From the NCBI GenBank assembly GCA_019321725.1, contig CM033115.1, positions 21,896,673 to 21,960,672 of the forward strand: a stretch of DNA of 64,000 nucleotides, written 5' to 3'. This DNA comes from Paulownia fortunei. Its lineage: Eukaryota; Streptophyta; Magnoliopsida; Lamiales; Paulowniaceae. Positions 14,201 to 26,963 of the stretch are shown one piece after another. The position numbers and the translations under genes are program-made. Within the stretch, counting starts at the first letter, position 1. Each line of letters starts with the position of its first letter. The notes under the pieces were generated by a model. It had not been told where the DNA came from and ran no database searches. It was given only the letters and a program-made list of their open reading frames with translations.

Positions 14201-17200
14201 TGCTTCTTTCGTATCCTCAGCCTTATAGTTGGTGTTGATAGATAAGCTATATGTATGGTTACAACATGATTTTTTTTTTCAGATTAAGAACAAATGTTTT
14301 TACATTGTGGGTGCAGAAGCCTGAGAATGTCTTCGTCTCATCATCAAGTGCTGATCATGAGAGTTCTGCAAGTGGTTCACCTGCTACCTCATCAAAATCA
14401 TCCCAATGCAGAGTTATGTTTAGTGATATGAAAGATGCACAGAGGAAATCAATCAGCAGAAAAGTAGATGATGCTTCTTCTGCTGATTCTTTTCCCGAAA
14501 GAACTCAAGCAGGTGACTTGTTCAGCGCAGCTGTTGGTGTGCGACGTCTCCCACCGGTGAGAAATAGTTTGATTTACTTGGTGCTTATACAGTATCACAC
14601 ATTTAAAATGAATGGAAAATTTGTTATGTTCTGCCTTTACTTCATCCATATTTTTCCCTTGTTGCTTATCTTTCTTAGGATTATTAAGTAGGGAATTTTC
14701 TGTGTTGTGTTGTTTGGCGTACTTTTACCGTCAATTACACAGTTGCTTTAACCTACTTGTTTACGTGTGACTCTTATTTCTATATCTCGGGGAAAAGCCT
14801 TTCCTTGTAATTTGCTGCCACCAACAATTTTTATCAATCTATTTGCTTCTTTTATTGTTCTACCATGTTATACACTTCTCCAATAGGCTCCAAGGTTTCT
14901 TGTCTCTAATTCTGATAGCTTGGATAACTTTGTGGGCTTTATATTTAAGGTTATATGGGTGGAGGGCAAACATCTCTGTGCTTTGTCTTAAAGGTTAGAT
15001 GGGTACAAGTATAACAGGTTAGCAATGGTTTCATGGAACTGGAAAACTGGAATGTTCCATAACTTACATATGGTACACTGCAATCTAGATCTCCATATTG
15101 GCTTTTTTGATAGCTACAAACAGAGTGTCTTTCAAAATAAGGCTCCATGCCTGTAAAGCCTATCCATATATGTAAAAATTGAAATTCTCTCCAACAATGT
15201 ATGTAAATAGCATGGTTTTTAGCTTATAGTCATGCTTCCTCATTGGCTTGAATTATTTATCTAAACTTGAATCCTAAATGTCTTGTAGACTGGGAGCACC
15301 ATAACAGATCAAATGGATCTTTTGCGTGAGCAAATAAAGATGTTAGCTGGAGAGGTGGCTTTATCTACCAGTTCTTTAAAAAGATTATCAGAGCAAGCGG
15401 CTAAGAATCCTGGAGACTCCAAACTTCAGGTTAGTTGTTCAGATATTGTTGTAACTATATCTCTGCACACCAATGTCGTAGAAAAGGCATTTCTTAATAG
15501 AATCTCTGAGTCTTTGTTAAATTCTTCATGGTCCATATTAGATCTGCACTTTTAGTTTTAGATATAAAAGGCCTTCGCATGCTTGCAAAGGTGAGCGTTT
15601 AGTGTGCTCTGCATTACATCCATTAGATGGTCCGCCTTGATTTTGGGTTCAGATTATGAAAAAAAAAATTATGCAATATATTTACTCAGAATTTGTCCAA
15701 TGAATAGAGTATCTTTTTAATCCTGACGCAAAGTGCATAATTTTAATTGAGAATCATGCTTGTTGTTCTCATGGTAACTTGATTTAGGAAAACATACAAA
15801 AGTTGAAAGATGAAATAAGAGAAAAGAAGCTTCAAATGCGAGTTCTAGAGCAACGCATGATTGGATCAGTGGAGATATCTCCGTATGGATCAAGCATCGT
15901 TGAGATGTCTCAGGTAAGCTTGTCAAAAACATCCTACAAACTAGCACACAAAACATTCATAAACTGTTATAAGTTGGTAAACTTATGGACTATATGCATA
16001 CTAATTGCACGAAGAGAAGTTCCATGGCGGTTTGAACTGTGTCATTCTCATCAGATTGCTATCTCCTGCCTGATTGTCAACTCTTTCCCTTCTTTACCCG
16101 AAGTTCATATTTTCAAGACATATATTTAAATTTCTTAATGAGTGCTGATCTTATCTAAATGTCAAGACTTGGATCAAAATCCTATTGTTAATGAATAATC
16201 TTTTAAGGTGTCTGTATAGATTACCATAAATAAAGGGAGTCCTAAAACTAAAATAATTGTCTTGTTCCCAGTGATCTTCCTCTAGAATCTCTTTTCCTTT
16301 GCATCTGTTGCTTTATCTAGTTTATCTCAATCTGTTAACTTTTGAATTCACATCTGTATTTAATTTTTGCAAAATAAAAATTTGATGAAGAATTTTTTAT
16401 AAGTTATTTGTGAAGTTTCATAGTCTGATTTCATGAAAATCAAATAACATTTTTTCAGTGGGGTAGTAGGAAGCTTCCTGGACTTTGTAATTCACCTCTA
16501 TATATTGCAATAAGACTTATACTTAAATACTTTTACTGCAGCATTCAAAATTTTCTCTGTTTTTTCTCTTTTTTAAGCTTTCTATTTTCCCTCCTCATGA
16601 ATGAGGGTGCTGAATACATCATGCCTTTTCTGCATATTTTTTACTGACAAACATCCATTGCAAAGTCGTGACTTTTGTTAGTCGGATAATGTTATAACTT
16701 AATAAAAAGCTTTTAGGTGTTGAAATGGAAAAAATTGCCCTTCTGATTTAGCAATTATTTTACTTTGCTGAATTGTGGCCATGATGCTCCATGTAAAACG
16801 ACAATCATGAATGTAGTGTGTTGTTCAATAGCAGAAAATTATGATGAGTTAGTTATGGTAGAGATTTGTTTCTCTGGCCTTCTTTAGCCCAAAATTTTCA
16901 CAACTAAACCACTTAAGAGACACTGAAAGCCTTGATTCCCTTACTTTCTGCCAGTTGGAAATCAATAGTATTTTTTATTTGCCTTCTCCCTCCACTCCTG
17001 AGGGGATCCCATGGGGAAAATAATTTTAAGGCACTAATTGGGAAGATCATACACAAAATATATACTTCTACTTTCCACCTTGTTATTTACTTTTGTTGTA
17101 TCTTCACATGGTCCTCATGCAGGCTTCTCCCTCCACTCCTGAGGGGATCCCATGGGGAAAATGAATTTTAAGGCACTAATTGGGAAGATCATACACAAAA

Positions 17201-18903
17201 TATATACTTCTACTTTCTACCTTGTTATTTACTTCTGTTGTATCTTCACATGGTCATCATGCAGGCTTTGTCAAGGCTTGCTACTCAACTAAATGAAAAG
17301 ACTTTTGAACTTGAGGTATGCTGAACCCATTTTAATGATTTATCTGTCTTGTGATAGTTTGAATTGGAAAAATATGAACTAACCCGAATAAATTTATGTC
17401 ATGACTGAAAAAGATCAAATCAGCAGATAACAGGGTCCTACAGGAGCAACTACACGGGAAGGTAAATGTCATTGCTTAATTGTTCTGTGCTTATACTATT
17501 ATCTTAGCATGTGATTAATTATTCTGTTATCAGACATTGGAGAACACTGAGATGCAAGAAACCATCACTCTGTTAAGGCAGCAGCTTGATTCCATGTCTA
17601 ATAAAAATTCAAGAAGTGCAGATAGCACCACTAGGATGAACAGCTCCGAAGAATCCTTGGAAATTATAAATGGAAGGGGGTCTGAGATTAATTCATGCGA
17701 AGAAACATCTCTGGATACACCAACTAGTGTTGGGAGCTTGAATAGAACATTCAACCATGAGGATGCTAAAGAGTGCAACAGTGATACCTTTTCAAAGTCT
17801 CAGCTTCTTGTGCAGGTAGGTATTTTAAGCTTCTGTCTCCTTTCTGGTAAATGTGTTTAGCTACCATATATAGTCTCATTGTTAGTGGTCTTCACATGAT
17901 TAGTCCTTTTACAATCAGATTGTGATGCATCCCTTCTCTCACTCAGGCTGCTGAGATAGAGTCATTGAAGCAAGACAAGGTAAGACTTATTGAAGAGAAG
18001 GATGGACTAGAAATTCACTGCCAAAAACAAACTGAGGAAGCTTCTTATGCAAAAGAGCTTGCTGCTGCTGCAGCAGTTGAGCTCCGGAACTTGGCAGAAG
18101 AGGTAACAAAGCTTTCCTACCAACATGCCAAACTCACTGCTGATCTGGCAGCTGCAAAAGATGTCCGTTGTAAAGCAAACTGCTGCCAAAAGTCTGCTTC
18201 AATTGATATGAGGCAAAATGGAATCAGTGGTAGCCGATCGGATACACGCTTGAAAAAGCGAGAGGATAGATTATCTATAGAGGAGTTTGAGCTGGAGTTG
18301 AGTGCACGATACCAAAGAGAAGCCTCTTTGGTTGCTGCATTATCTGAAAGGGATAAAATAGAAGCTGATTTGCGGAAGAGACTTGATGATGCAAAGAGGC
18401 ATGAAGAGAAATTGGAAAATGAGCTTGCAAACATGTGGGTTTTGGTTGCAAAGATGCGCAAGTCTACTGCTAGTTCTGAGGAGACTTCAATTCTAGGGCA
18501 TGACATAGTTAATGTCTCAGAGACCAAACTTTTGAATGGATTTCCATTATCTGATGGCCAGCCGATAACCAAATTTTATGAGAATGAGGAAAGTGAAAGT
18601 GTTGAAGAAGTATGCTCAGTTGAGGAGTTGAAAGCTTGCTATCAATCTGACAGGAGAAAGTGCAAAGAGCTCGAGGGTTTAAATTTGAGATTAAAGGTAA
18701 GTGACTACTATTGTGCTATTAGGTAATTTCATCACTGGCTAACATCAGAATGGATTAACCCATTGACCCAAATTTAGAGAGTGCTGAGATTGTCGTAAAT
18801 CACCAACTATTATTTCATTAACTTTTGCACACTTGACAGTCTTAAAGAAATTTGACTCGTATGCTCGGAATGTAACTTGCAGGGCTCAAATCGTCGTTTA
18901 TAG
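5259..18903 (+). CDS. MKRP1-like: Kinesin-7 family motor protein (MKRP class, predicted organelle-targeted)
   Basis: Plus-end microtubule motor. Exons: 5259-5488, 5654-5751, 7107-7196, 7589-7641, 7922-7987, 8104-8157, 8572-8631, 9900-9978, 10247-10314, 11490-11549, 11827-11931, 12376-12480, 12612-12719, 12820-12966, 13656-13838, 14016-14186, 14317-14556, 15289-15429, 15788-15913, 17265-17315, 17414-17461, 17534-17815, 17947-18696 and probably 18883-18903. Phases agree throughout, giving about 1111 residues. The N-terminus is rich in Ser, Arg and Pro, which suits an organelle presequence. The motor follows: P-loop GVTSSGKT (about 146-153), switch [12 protein letters not shown] (about 251-261), switch II DLAGSE (about 290-295). 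The neck is [13 protein letters not shown]. The tail is long coiled coil, with [17 protein letters not shown] and [16 protein letters not shown] as family landmarks. The motor and tail are certain. The last exon is uncertain, because the LEELQN-type ending I expect in relatives is not visible. Confidence 0.92.
9002..9376. mobile_element. Candidate non-autonomous DNA transposon (MITE) in kinesin intron 8-side
   Basis: The left end reads TGTTTGGCTATGTTTTGG. The right end is nearly its reverse complement (CATAACCAAACA at about 9364-9375). The element is about 375 bp, AT-rich, has no ORF of its own and lies in the intron between kinesin exons 7 and 8. The terminal motif resembles that of hAT-type MITEs. 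A clean target-site duplication is not visible, so this remains a candidate. Confidence 0.4.
16982..17266 (+). repeat. Tandem duplication (~141 bp) carrying a 3' splice site
   Basis: Two copies stand head to tail. Unit one starts near 16984 and unit two near 17125. They differ by one inserted G and a few substitutions. Each copy ends in the same polypyrimidine/CATGCAG acceptor, at 17121-17122 and 17263-17264. The second acceptor leads into the conserved exon at 17265. Using the first would add sequence with an in-frame TGA after about 13 codons. Confidence 0.9.
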
Positions 18904-20768
18904 TATTTCCTCATTAAGTTCCAGGGTTTTAAGTACCAAACGTTGACTCCTTTTTCACCAGCAGACTGACCCGTGAATGCCTTGAAGGCTTGGAATTTAC
19001 TCTCAATCCTACATGCAAGAATTCTCGGACTACACTTAAGAATTCGCCATCCCAAAGAGAAGTTCTTCCATTTGTATACGCCGCTGATAGCAGGTAGTTT
19101 TCCAGTGATGCGTATGCAGAAGTCTGATCAGCATGTGTATAGAGTGTTAGCTTTTGCTATCAGGAAGAAGCTTCAGTCTTAACATTTATGTACAGTTTTC
19201 ATCAGGAAGAAGCTCCCACATGAAATGACCCTTCTGACAAATATTTCCAGTTTGTGTAGTTGATTCTGTAACTTCTGCTACGTTGTTGTATACATTGTAA
19301 TTGTAATCTTCTTATGTTAGTGTAGGAGAACTTATTTCCATTTTCTACGAGGGTGTTTGGTTGTCCTTTAAAGCTTAAACTATCTATTAAGATTTTATAA
19401 GATCTCTGAAAGTAGTTGGTAAATTTTTTAGAAAAAGAGCTTATAAAACTCTCAAAATAACATGTTAGAATTTTTTTTAAAAAGCAGTAATGAAATTTTA
19501 ACTTATTTTCAAATTAATATTGTTAATATCTTAAATGTTTTATAATTTTATTTTACTTAAAACTTCAACAATTTTTTTTAAAAATAAGATTTAAACTCAA
19601 AAAATATTATTATAATATATATAAACTTATAAAATAGCTAAATACCTTCTAAGTTCTAATGATACCTATTAAATACTTTAAATAGTTAAGTGATTTAAAA
19701 AACATTTTTAAGAGTTCTGACAAAGTGCAATTTAGATAATGGGATCAGGTGTGAGAGTTAAGATAGTGGTTATTATTGGGCTTAAATTTAATTTTGTTTT
19801 TAGTTTGTACTTTGTAGGGTTAATTGTGGATTAGATTAGATTATTGGATGTAACTTTATCATTATACCATTCTAAATTTTGTAATTTTAATCTTTTTTCT
19901 TTCTTCCCCTTCTCCTTTATTTTCACCCATCACCATCACTTCCACTGCCGCCAGCCACTACCCCTCACCACATCTTTTTTCTTTTGTTCTTGTTTCTTTT
20001 CTTTTACTCCTTCGCCGTCGCCGTCGCCATCTTCTTCTATTTCGCCGCCACCACCATCTTCACATTCCTTCTTTTCTCCTTTTGCTCATTTTCTCCTCCT
20101 CGTGCCTTCTCTTTGTCACCATTCTTTATCATGTTCGAGCGGTGGACTAAACCGAGCCAATGGTAAAAAGCTAACATGAAGTTGGACAAATATTTTTGAT
20201 AAAAGAAGTATTTGAAAATAAAATTATTATGGCCTCTAAAATGAATCCACCAAACATCATTAATTCCATCATTTTGGGTAAAGTTACAATCCCATAGGGT
20301 TTGATATGTAATTGATATTCACAGTGAAACCTAATATAGGAAAGAAATTTGCTATCATTTTTGTGTTTGTGAATGGTTGTCCCGTTGATACGAGGATACT
20401 GTAGTGATTTTACAACTCACAACATCAAGAAAAAGTCATTTGATCTTGTTCAACCATACGTACAATAAACATAAGCAAAACAATTCTGCAATAGCAAAGG
20501 ATGATATTGATTGTGTTATTGTAAACATTGATATCCAGACAAGTTCTTTGTAATGAGATGAGGCAGAGCATACAAGTCTTAGCTTTTACACTTGCATCAA
20601 ATAGATACCAATGGGAATAAAAACAAATGAACAACAGATTTAGACCTATTTAGCCACAATAGGTTGTCTAATCCTGAATAAACTGCCAGTAAACGAACAC
20701 ACCGCCACAATATAAATTAGGCTTATTATTCCTCACTAAAGCATTCATCCTTTATGTGCGCAGGAATC
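18904..20768. other. Convergent intergenic region (kinesin 3' UTR to ALDH3 3' end)
   Basis: The first ~450 bases are probably kinesin 3' UTR. The rest is AT-rich with a pyrimidine-rich low-complexity stretch at about 19880-20130. The ORFs there translate into Ser/Pro/Phe-rich low-complexity peptides and are not supported. A GTGTTTGGTTG motif at about 19347 resembles a MITE terminus but has no convincing partner. Confidence 0.5.
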
Positions 20769-23700
20769 TTACCAACCAACCAAAGCTCGAAGAATGCCAA
20801 GTATGTTGCCTTCTAAAAGTGCCTTAAGAAATTGTAACTTCCCGGGAGTGTACGGCGGGTATCTTGCAGCCACATCTCCAGCAAAGCTACGTTGTAACAC
20901 TGCCTTCTTATGGCTGAAAGCGTCAAATGAGAATTTCCCATGGTATGCTCCCATGCCGCTTTCCCCTACGCCCCCAAATGGCAATCCGGGCTCTGCAAAC
21001 TGCACCAACAAGTTTGTTAGTATGACTCAGGTCTCTCAAAGTCATATTCATCCTTCTATTCTTCTGGTAAGGGAAGTAGTATTGTCTATATGAACATTAG
21101 AGAAGTGTGAGAAACATTGGAAAGCCGTGTAACTTATTTCAGCACTAAGGATCCTCAGAACATAGACCCAGTATTGCATGCATCACTGGACTGAAAGATG
21201 GCTCTGAAAAAAACACCTAGGACGAAACAAGAAAGAAACAACTGGAAGGGGACATAAATGTTGACAGTTCTTAGCTTTAGGTGCCCCCTAATAAAGCATG
21301 TGAAGGCCAAAGAGTCTCAATCACCGACACGATCCCATCAACTGGGCTTTTGACTATATAACATGAAAGATCAAACAATATTCGGAATGCATGGCTTCAA
21401 CATAATTGGTAGCGTTCATGTAATTTTCCCTTCACAAGACCTGTACTAAATGCTCATTCACTTCACATTCCTACAATGATGAGTACATATTTGAGCTTAA
21501 CTTTCATGAATTGGATTCTTTCCTTCCCATGGGCCATGAGAATGATCGAGTGCATGAGTTGTTCCCGTAAGCAAAAGGATTAATTAATACTAATTAACAA
21601 AATTAATTAAATAAATCCCCCACCAGGAAAAAATAATAATAATAATAAGTGCACCAGCATGCAGACTCAAGTTTGATTCATCTAATGTAACAATTCTATA
21701 TGCATCAACAAATACTCATTGGCTATCGCACTAAATATGCATGCATCACCACATTTAGATCACATCATACAGGTGATCACCACAAATGCTCCTGGAAATC
21801 ATAGATTAAATATATATGCATCCATATAAGCTTGATCTCATGTTGGCATGTGTTCAGGCCTCAAGGCTGTAAAGCTTTTGTAACAGTACAGGAGAAAGAC
21901 TTACATGTAGAATAGTGTCGTTAATGGTCATACCCCCCGCTGAGACGTTGCTTATGAACTTCTCCTTGAGCTTTTTGTCATTTGTAAACAGATATGCAGC
22001 AAGTGGCTTCCCTTTAGCATTAATCATGCCAAAACAGTCCTCAATTTTGTTAACCTTCATGAAAAAAAGAAGCAACATCAATTACCCTAACAGATGTCCT
22101 GAGCTAAAACTAGGAATTAGAACAAAGAGTCAGGACAAATTTTCCATTCCACTCTTTGTTCTCACAGCACAAAATTTCGCTATTAAACAGTTTGTCTGTA
22201 AAATGAATTGTTGGCAGTGCATCATGAGATTCAGCATGAAGAATTAGGTGGAAGCCATGGCAAAGAGTTTGTGTATGTGTCGAGAAATATGAACTTTTGA
22301 ATGATCTTATATCACAACTTAACCATGTCTGTGTCCACACACATAGTAAACAATGAAAAGCTAGCAGATATGTCATTTAAAGCTGGCTCAAAGGAAAATC
22401 TAAAGAGAAGATTATTAAGTTTTACCGTTACAATGGGAAGCAAAGGACCAAAAATCTCCTCGTTCATGATCAGAGAATCATCTGGGACATCCAATAAAAT
22501 AATCGGAGCAATCTTGCTGGAAAGTTGGAAAGAAAAACAATAAAATGCATCTCAATTCTACTAACATAAGGTCATTGCTGCAGAAGAAAAGAGGGCAAAC
22601 CACGTTTTGGAACTCACAGATTGGTTTTATCCCATTGACCTCCATGAATAATCTTACAAGAAACCTTCTCGTCGACCAATAACTTGGCCAAGCGGTCAAA
22701 ATGGTGGGTATTTATAATACTTGACACGTCCTTCGATCCAAGAGGATCCTCTCCATAAAATTTCTCAAGTTCAGCTGAAAGAGCATCTACCTGGGATGTC
22801 ATGTCAGAATTCGACATAAAACAGATGAACTAAACATTAGATATTAATAAGCTCTTCATCAGATAAGATTGCTCACCACTTTTGAAGCATACTCTTTTGT
22901 AGTTATTAAATAGTCAGGGGCAACACAGGTTTGTCCACTGTTGCATCCCCACTTGCCTGAAATTATCCGTCTCGCCGCAACCTTTCAAATGAAGAACAAC
23001 TTTACATGATGATAGAAATAAATAGTTAAGTTAATAAATAACAAGAAACAGTCACACATGCTGGCTGTGGTTCCACAAAAAAAGTTTGTTTGTATTTTGG
23101 CACAACTTTTATAAACAGAAGATTTTACTTTTAAGTTGATATTTGCATCAACCACCACCGGGCATTTCCCACCAAGCTCCAAAACCACAGGTGTAAGATG
23201 CTTCGCGGCAGCAGCTAATACAATGCGTCCCACTTTACCATTCCCTGCAGAGTTACTTGTTTGATATAAATCAAAATCACAAGACTACAAAATGCTTAAC
23301 AATTAATTTCATACTTTAAGAGGTTTCGATAATAAAAGTAGAGGCAGAGCTATGTTCAGGATGCAATAAGTTTTCATCTCAACAAAGAGCAGAAAATTTA
23401 AAGAAAAACGAATAAACAGCCAATAGATGATTTTCTGTACAACTGTTACTTTACTATGTGCTAATTGGGCATGTTTTCTTTATAGACACACGAGGAAAGA
23501 AACTGTTGGAGGCATCAAGTTATTCCTGTTCGGATAAAGCCTTGCACGGACAAAAGAAAACAAAAATCTCAAGAGAAGAAATAAAACCTTAGGGACCAAC
23601 AACTTTATGGATAAATTCCATCCCATAACAAACAGATTGGAAAGCAAACCTCTTTGAGCACCTTCTTAAGTTAACTTTCTAAAGCACACAGCATAAATGA

Positions 23701-24580
23701 TGCAACACTGAAACAAAATAAAGTTTCTTTTGGCCCTGCTTGATATAAATTGCTATAAGAACTGATGATGCTTTTGCATTGATGAATTATCTTCTAGGAG
23801 ATGATTGTCTAGAGACTATCATGGAACTCGAAATACATGCTTGGTTGACTATTTTTCTACCTGTGTAAAATATTTTATCCCATTTTTGCTCCAGCAATGC
23901 AGTGGTTTCAGGCACAGCACCCTCAATAACTTTCACAGCCGAGGTGTCAATGTACTCCCCAAGAAGTTTTGAAAGCAGTGAGGATGTGGCAGGGGCAACC
24001 TCTGATGGCTTCAACACTACAGCATTACCAGCTGCAATAGCTCCAATGACTGGATCGAGTGATAACACTTTGGAGGGGAACGGAATAAGATGGGAAGAAA
24101 GACAAGAGGACAAAAGGTAGAAGTTTATGAGTGTCATATGAAAAGTATAGTATGACTTGTGCTCAAAACAACAAGCCAATCAGTTCATGAATGCATAAAG
24201 CAAAGATGCAGTCTTGAAGCATGCTTAATAAGTCGAAAAATTTAACACATGAACCACACTAAGAATTAGGATAAACATACAAAAAGGGTAGTTCCAAGTT
24301 GATATAACTAATACAACACCCAAAGGTTCTGTCACTATTTCAGCTGATGAGGGAAAAGAGATCAAGCTGGGTTTCACCTGCAAAGATACAAATTCAGCAT
24401 CATGTAATTCATTCATTTACAACCAAGAAAACCATAAAAAATTTAAGCTTTTAATCAACTATGAATTTACTTTTTGTGGCTTCATCCATCGATATAATTC
24501 CTTCAATGCCAATTTGCACGCTGACGATACTGCAGAAATCTACATCAGAAAAGATATACGTGTCATACAAAAAATGAAGA

Positions 24581-24616
<36 letters not shown>

Positions 24617-26723
24617 AAACTTAATTTATGCAGGGGTATATCAAATACAAAGTTCCGGGAAAAAAAGGAGCCACCAAGTGGACAACTTATGTGCCAAAAC
24701 CTTGAGAAGACCAGCTGGCATGTCAACTGAATTTGGAGTTACAATATTGAGCATCCTAGTAAGTTAAAATTATGTGATAATTTAAGGAGTCATAAGTCAA
24801 ATAAGAAAAGAGTTCTTAAGCATTTCCCACAATATAATAATATTTGATAAACATCTCCTTATTGTTAAGCAGGGGTCTCATAAGCTGAAGCAATAATTAC
24901 TTCAATCTGTTGTCAGTCTACAAATGATTCAGTTGATCCTCCCTGTTGTTGGTCATTTCTACACAATAATAGGGATTTTGTTTCAATAACTGTTCCCAAA
25001 TTGTGATATAACTAATGAAATTATTTCATCTTTCTACACAAGGATAGGGACTTTGTTTCAATAACTGTTACCAAATTGTGATGGAACTAATGAAATTATT
25101 TCATCTTCAGCTTTTCTAGAAATATCCCTATTTGTGAATTGCTTGGTTTTTTTCACTTGCATGTGCTGCACCCTATGATACTAATTCATGTGCAGAATTT
25201 TTTTTCAAAATTGGTCACTCCTTCTGAACTCTTCCATTACACAATCCTCAGGAAACTCTATTTCACAATCTTCAATTTAATTTTTCAACATGATCTCCCT
25301 GCCCACCCCATACCCGGTTTGCTACTCCCTCCTAGCTCCCACCAAAGCCCCAGACACATATACAAACAAAATAATAAAATAAAAGCGACCAAGCAACAAA
25401 AGATGCGCATGCATATGCATGCTGAAATTAACTCAAAGAACATGTTATATTTTGGCTGTAAGATCCTTGGGCAGGACCAGTTTTGTTCATGTGGACAACA
25501 ATTTTATCAAATTGCTTCATCAATGGAATGTAATTAAGTGCGAGTATGTGAACTCCTTCATTATAGGATACATGGACAAATTTCATTCACAATCTGCCAC
25601 TTAACTTTTCCTGTCAATTTCTCTGCCAAACCCCACCAACCCCAACCCAAAAAAAAAAAAAAAACCAATAAAATATACATATGAGAGAGAGAGAGAGAGA
25701 GAAGAAGAAGAAAATTAAGCACATGTACATTAATCAAATCTGCACATAATTATGTTAGGTAAACACAACTGAAATGCAGATTACGTCATAATAGCTTCAG
25801 GATCCATGGGCAGGTCCTAAGATGGTTTCTAATCAATTTCTGTTCCACTTGAGCAGTTTGGTCATTGCATCTAGTACAAAGGAGTTTAATTTGATGAACA
25901 AACAGTTCCATGGCCATTAATGCAAACCAATGTCCAGACGAATCCATTATTAGCCAACCATTCATCATAAACTTGGCACGCATGCACGACCTAAAAAACT
26001 TTTCATAAGTAACAATGTCAGACATCCCTCATACCAGCAGACCAGTGTACAAGCTTTGGAGCACGATGCATAAATTTTTAACTGCCAAACCTAAAAACAA
26101 GTGTCTTTCTCTATTTCCTCCTTTCAGATTGGAGCAACAACAGTTCAATACTATAAATAATTTTTAAGAACGATCTAAACTACTAAACATCTTCAGGAGT
26201 TGGATTCAGAAAATAATAATAATAATAATAATAATCAATTTGAATACACAACATCTACAGCCTTTTTAAGTTTTCCAACTGAACCTTCAATTTTCGACCA
26301 TATCAAACAATTAAAAGAACCCAGAATTCTCCTTTCCTCCATTAATGAGTAGAAAGCAATAAATGCAGAAAAAGACAAAATCCTTACCAAATCATTTATA
26401 TCAAGAAACAGGCTAACGCATAAAAAAAGAACTCAGACTATGCAGTCCCAGTTTGCAATGATTGGAACATAAGAGAAGACAAAATGTTTGCAAATAACAA
26501 CACCAACACATTCAATAGCAGAAGACAATACCTCATGAACAAAAGCTTCAAGTTCTGGTTTGTTGAGATCAGAACGTAAAGCTTCGACTATTTCTTTATC
26601 GTGGTGGGTGATTATTTTGAGAAGCGCTTCCAGCTGTGTAGCCCGCCACTCAAAACTCTTGGTCTTGCCGCTGGTGTAGGTGGATCTCAGCTCCTCCACC
26701 ACTGCTACCACATCCACCGCCAT
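20769..26723 (-). CDS. ALDH3H1: Aldehyde dehydrogenase family 3 member H1-like
   Basis: Oxidises aliphatic and lipid-derived aldehydes to acids with NAD(P)+, a stress detoxification role. Ten exons in coding order: 26723-26532, 24539-24471, 24377-24281, 24067-23861, 23244-23129, 22981-22877, 22790-22618, 22516-22426, 22054-21905 and 20999-20769. Phases agree and give 476 residues, close to the usual ~484. Landmarks in order: [26 protein letters not shown], the Glu motif VVLELGGK (about E211), the Cys motif GQTCVAP (about C246), [13 protein letters not shown], and [19 protein letters not shown]. The first exon begins [13 protein letters not shown] with no clear transit peptide, which favours the cytosolic H-type over the plastid I-type. 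Intron 1 is about 2 kb and contains a 75-bp tandem duplication. Both catalytic residues are present, so the gene looks intact. Confidence 0.95.
24585..24608. repeat. (AAT)n microsatellite
   Basis: An AAT trinucleotide run lies in intron 1 of the aldehyde dehydrogenase gene. A second, similar run occurs at about 26213-26236 in the same intron, and a GA run at about 25684-25702. Confidence 0.85.
24956..25107. repeat. 75-bp tandem duplication in ALDH3 intron 1
   Basis: Two adjacent copies both begin with CTACACAA, run through TTTGTTTCAATAACTGTT and end with ATGAAATTATTTCATCTT. They differ at a few positions. The duplication is intronic and does not affect the reading frame. Confidence 0.8.
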
Positions 26724-26963
26724 ATTTTCAAGAAAGTTTGAAACCCAACTTTTAAAGATAGAGATTATCACCTGTGGTGATATATATACCTGGAAAAAGT
26801 CGGCTTCTTTCCAAAGGTGGTTGATGCGCGTTTAGGCCAGCTGATTGACAGTTTGGATTTGGTAATTAGTATTTCATCTCATAACATTAAATAAGCATTA
26901 ATAATACTATTTCATACATTTAGCTGGCATATGCGTTAATGAAAACATTTCATACATTTGGTT
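26724..26963. promoter_or_regulatory. Upstream region of ALDH3H1-like gene
   Basis: These bases lie directly upstream of the aldehyde dehydrogenase start codon and should hold its 5' UTR and proximal promoter. No individual element could be assigned with confidence. The tandem repeat array begins a few hundred bases upstream of the ATG. Confidence 0.4.

Noticed and set aside
19844..20179. Plus-strand ORF rich in Ser, Pro and Phe
   Set aside because: It is a translation of pyrimidine-rich low-complexity DNA with no recognisable domain.
19346..20256. GTGTTTGGTTG at 19347 and CCACCAAACATC near 20245 as ends of a ~0.9-kb element
   Set aside because: The match is only about ten bases with mismatches and no target duplication; too weak to report as an element.
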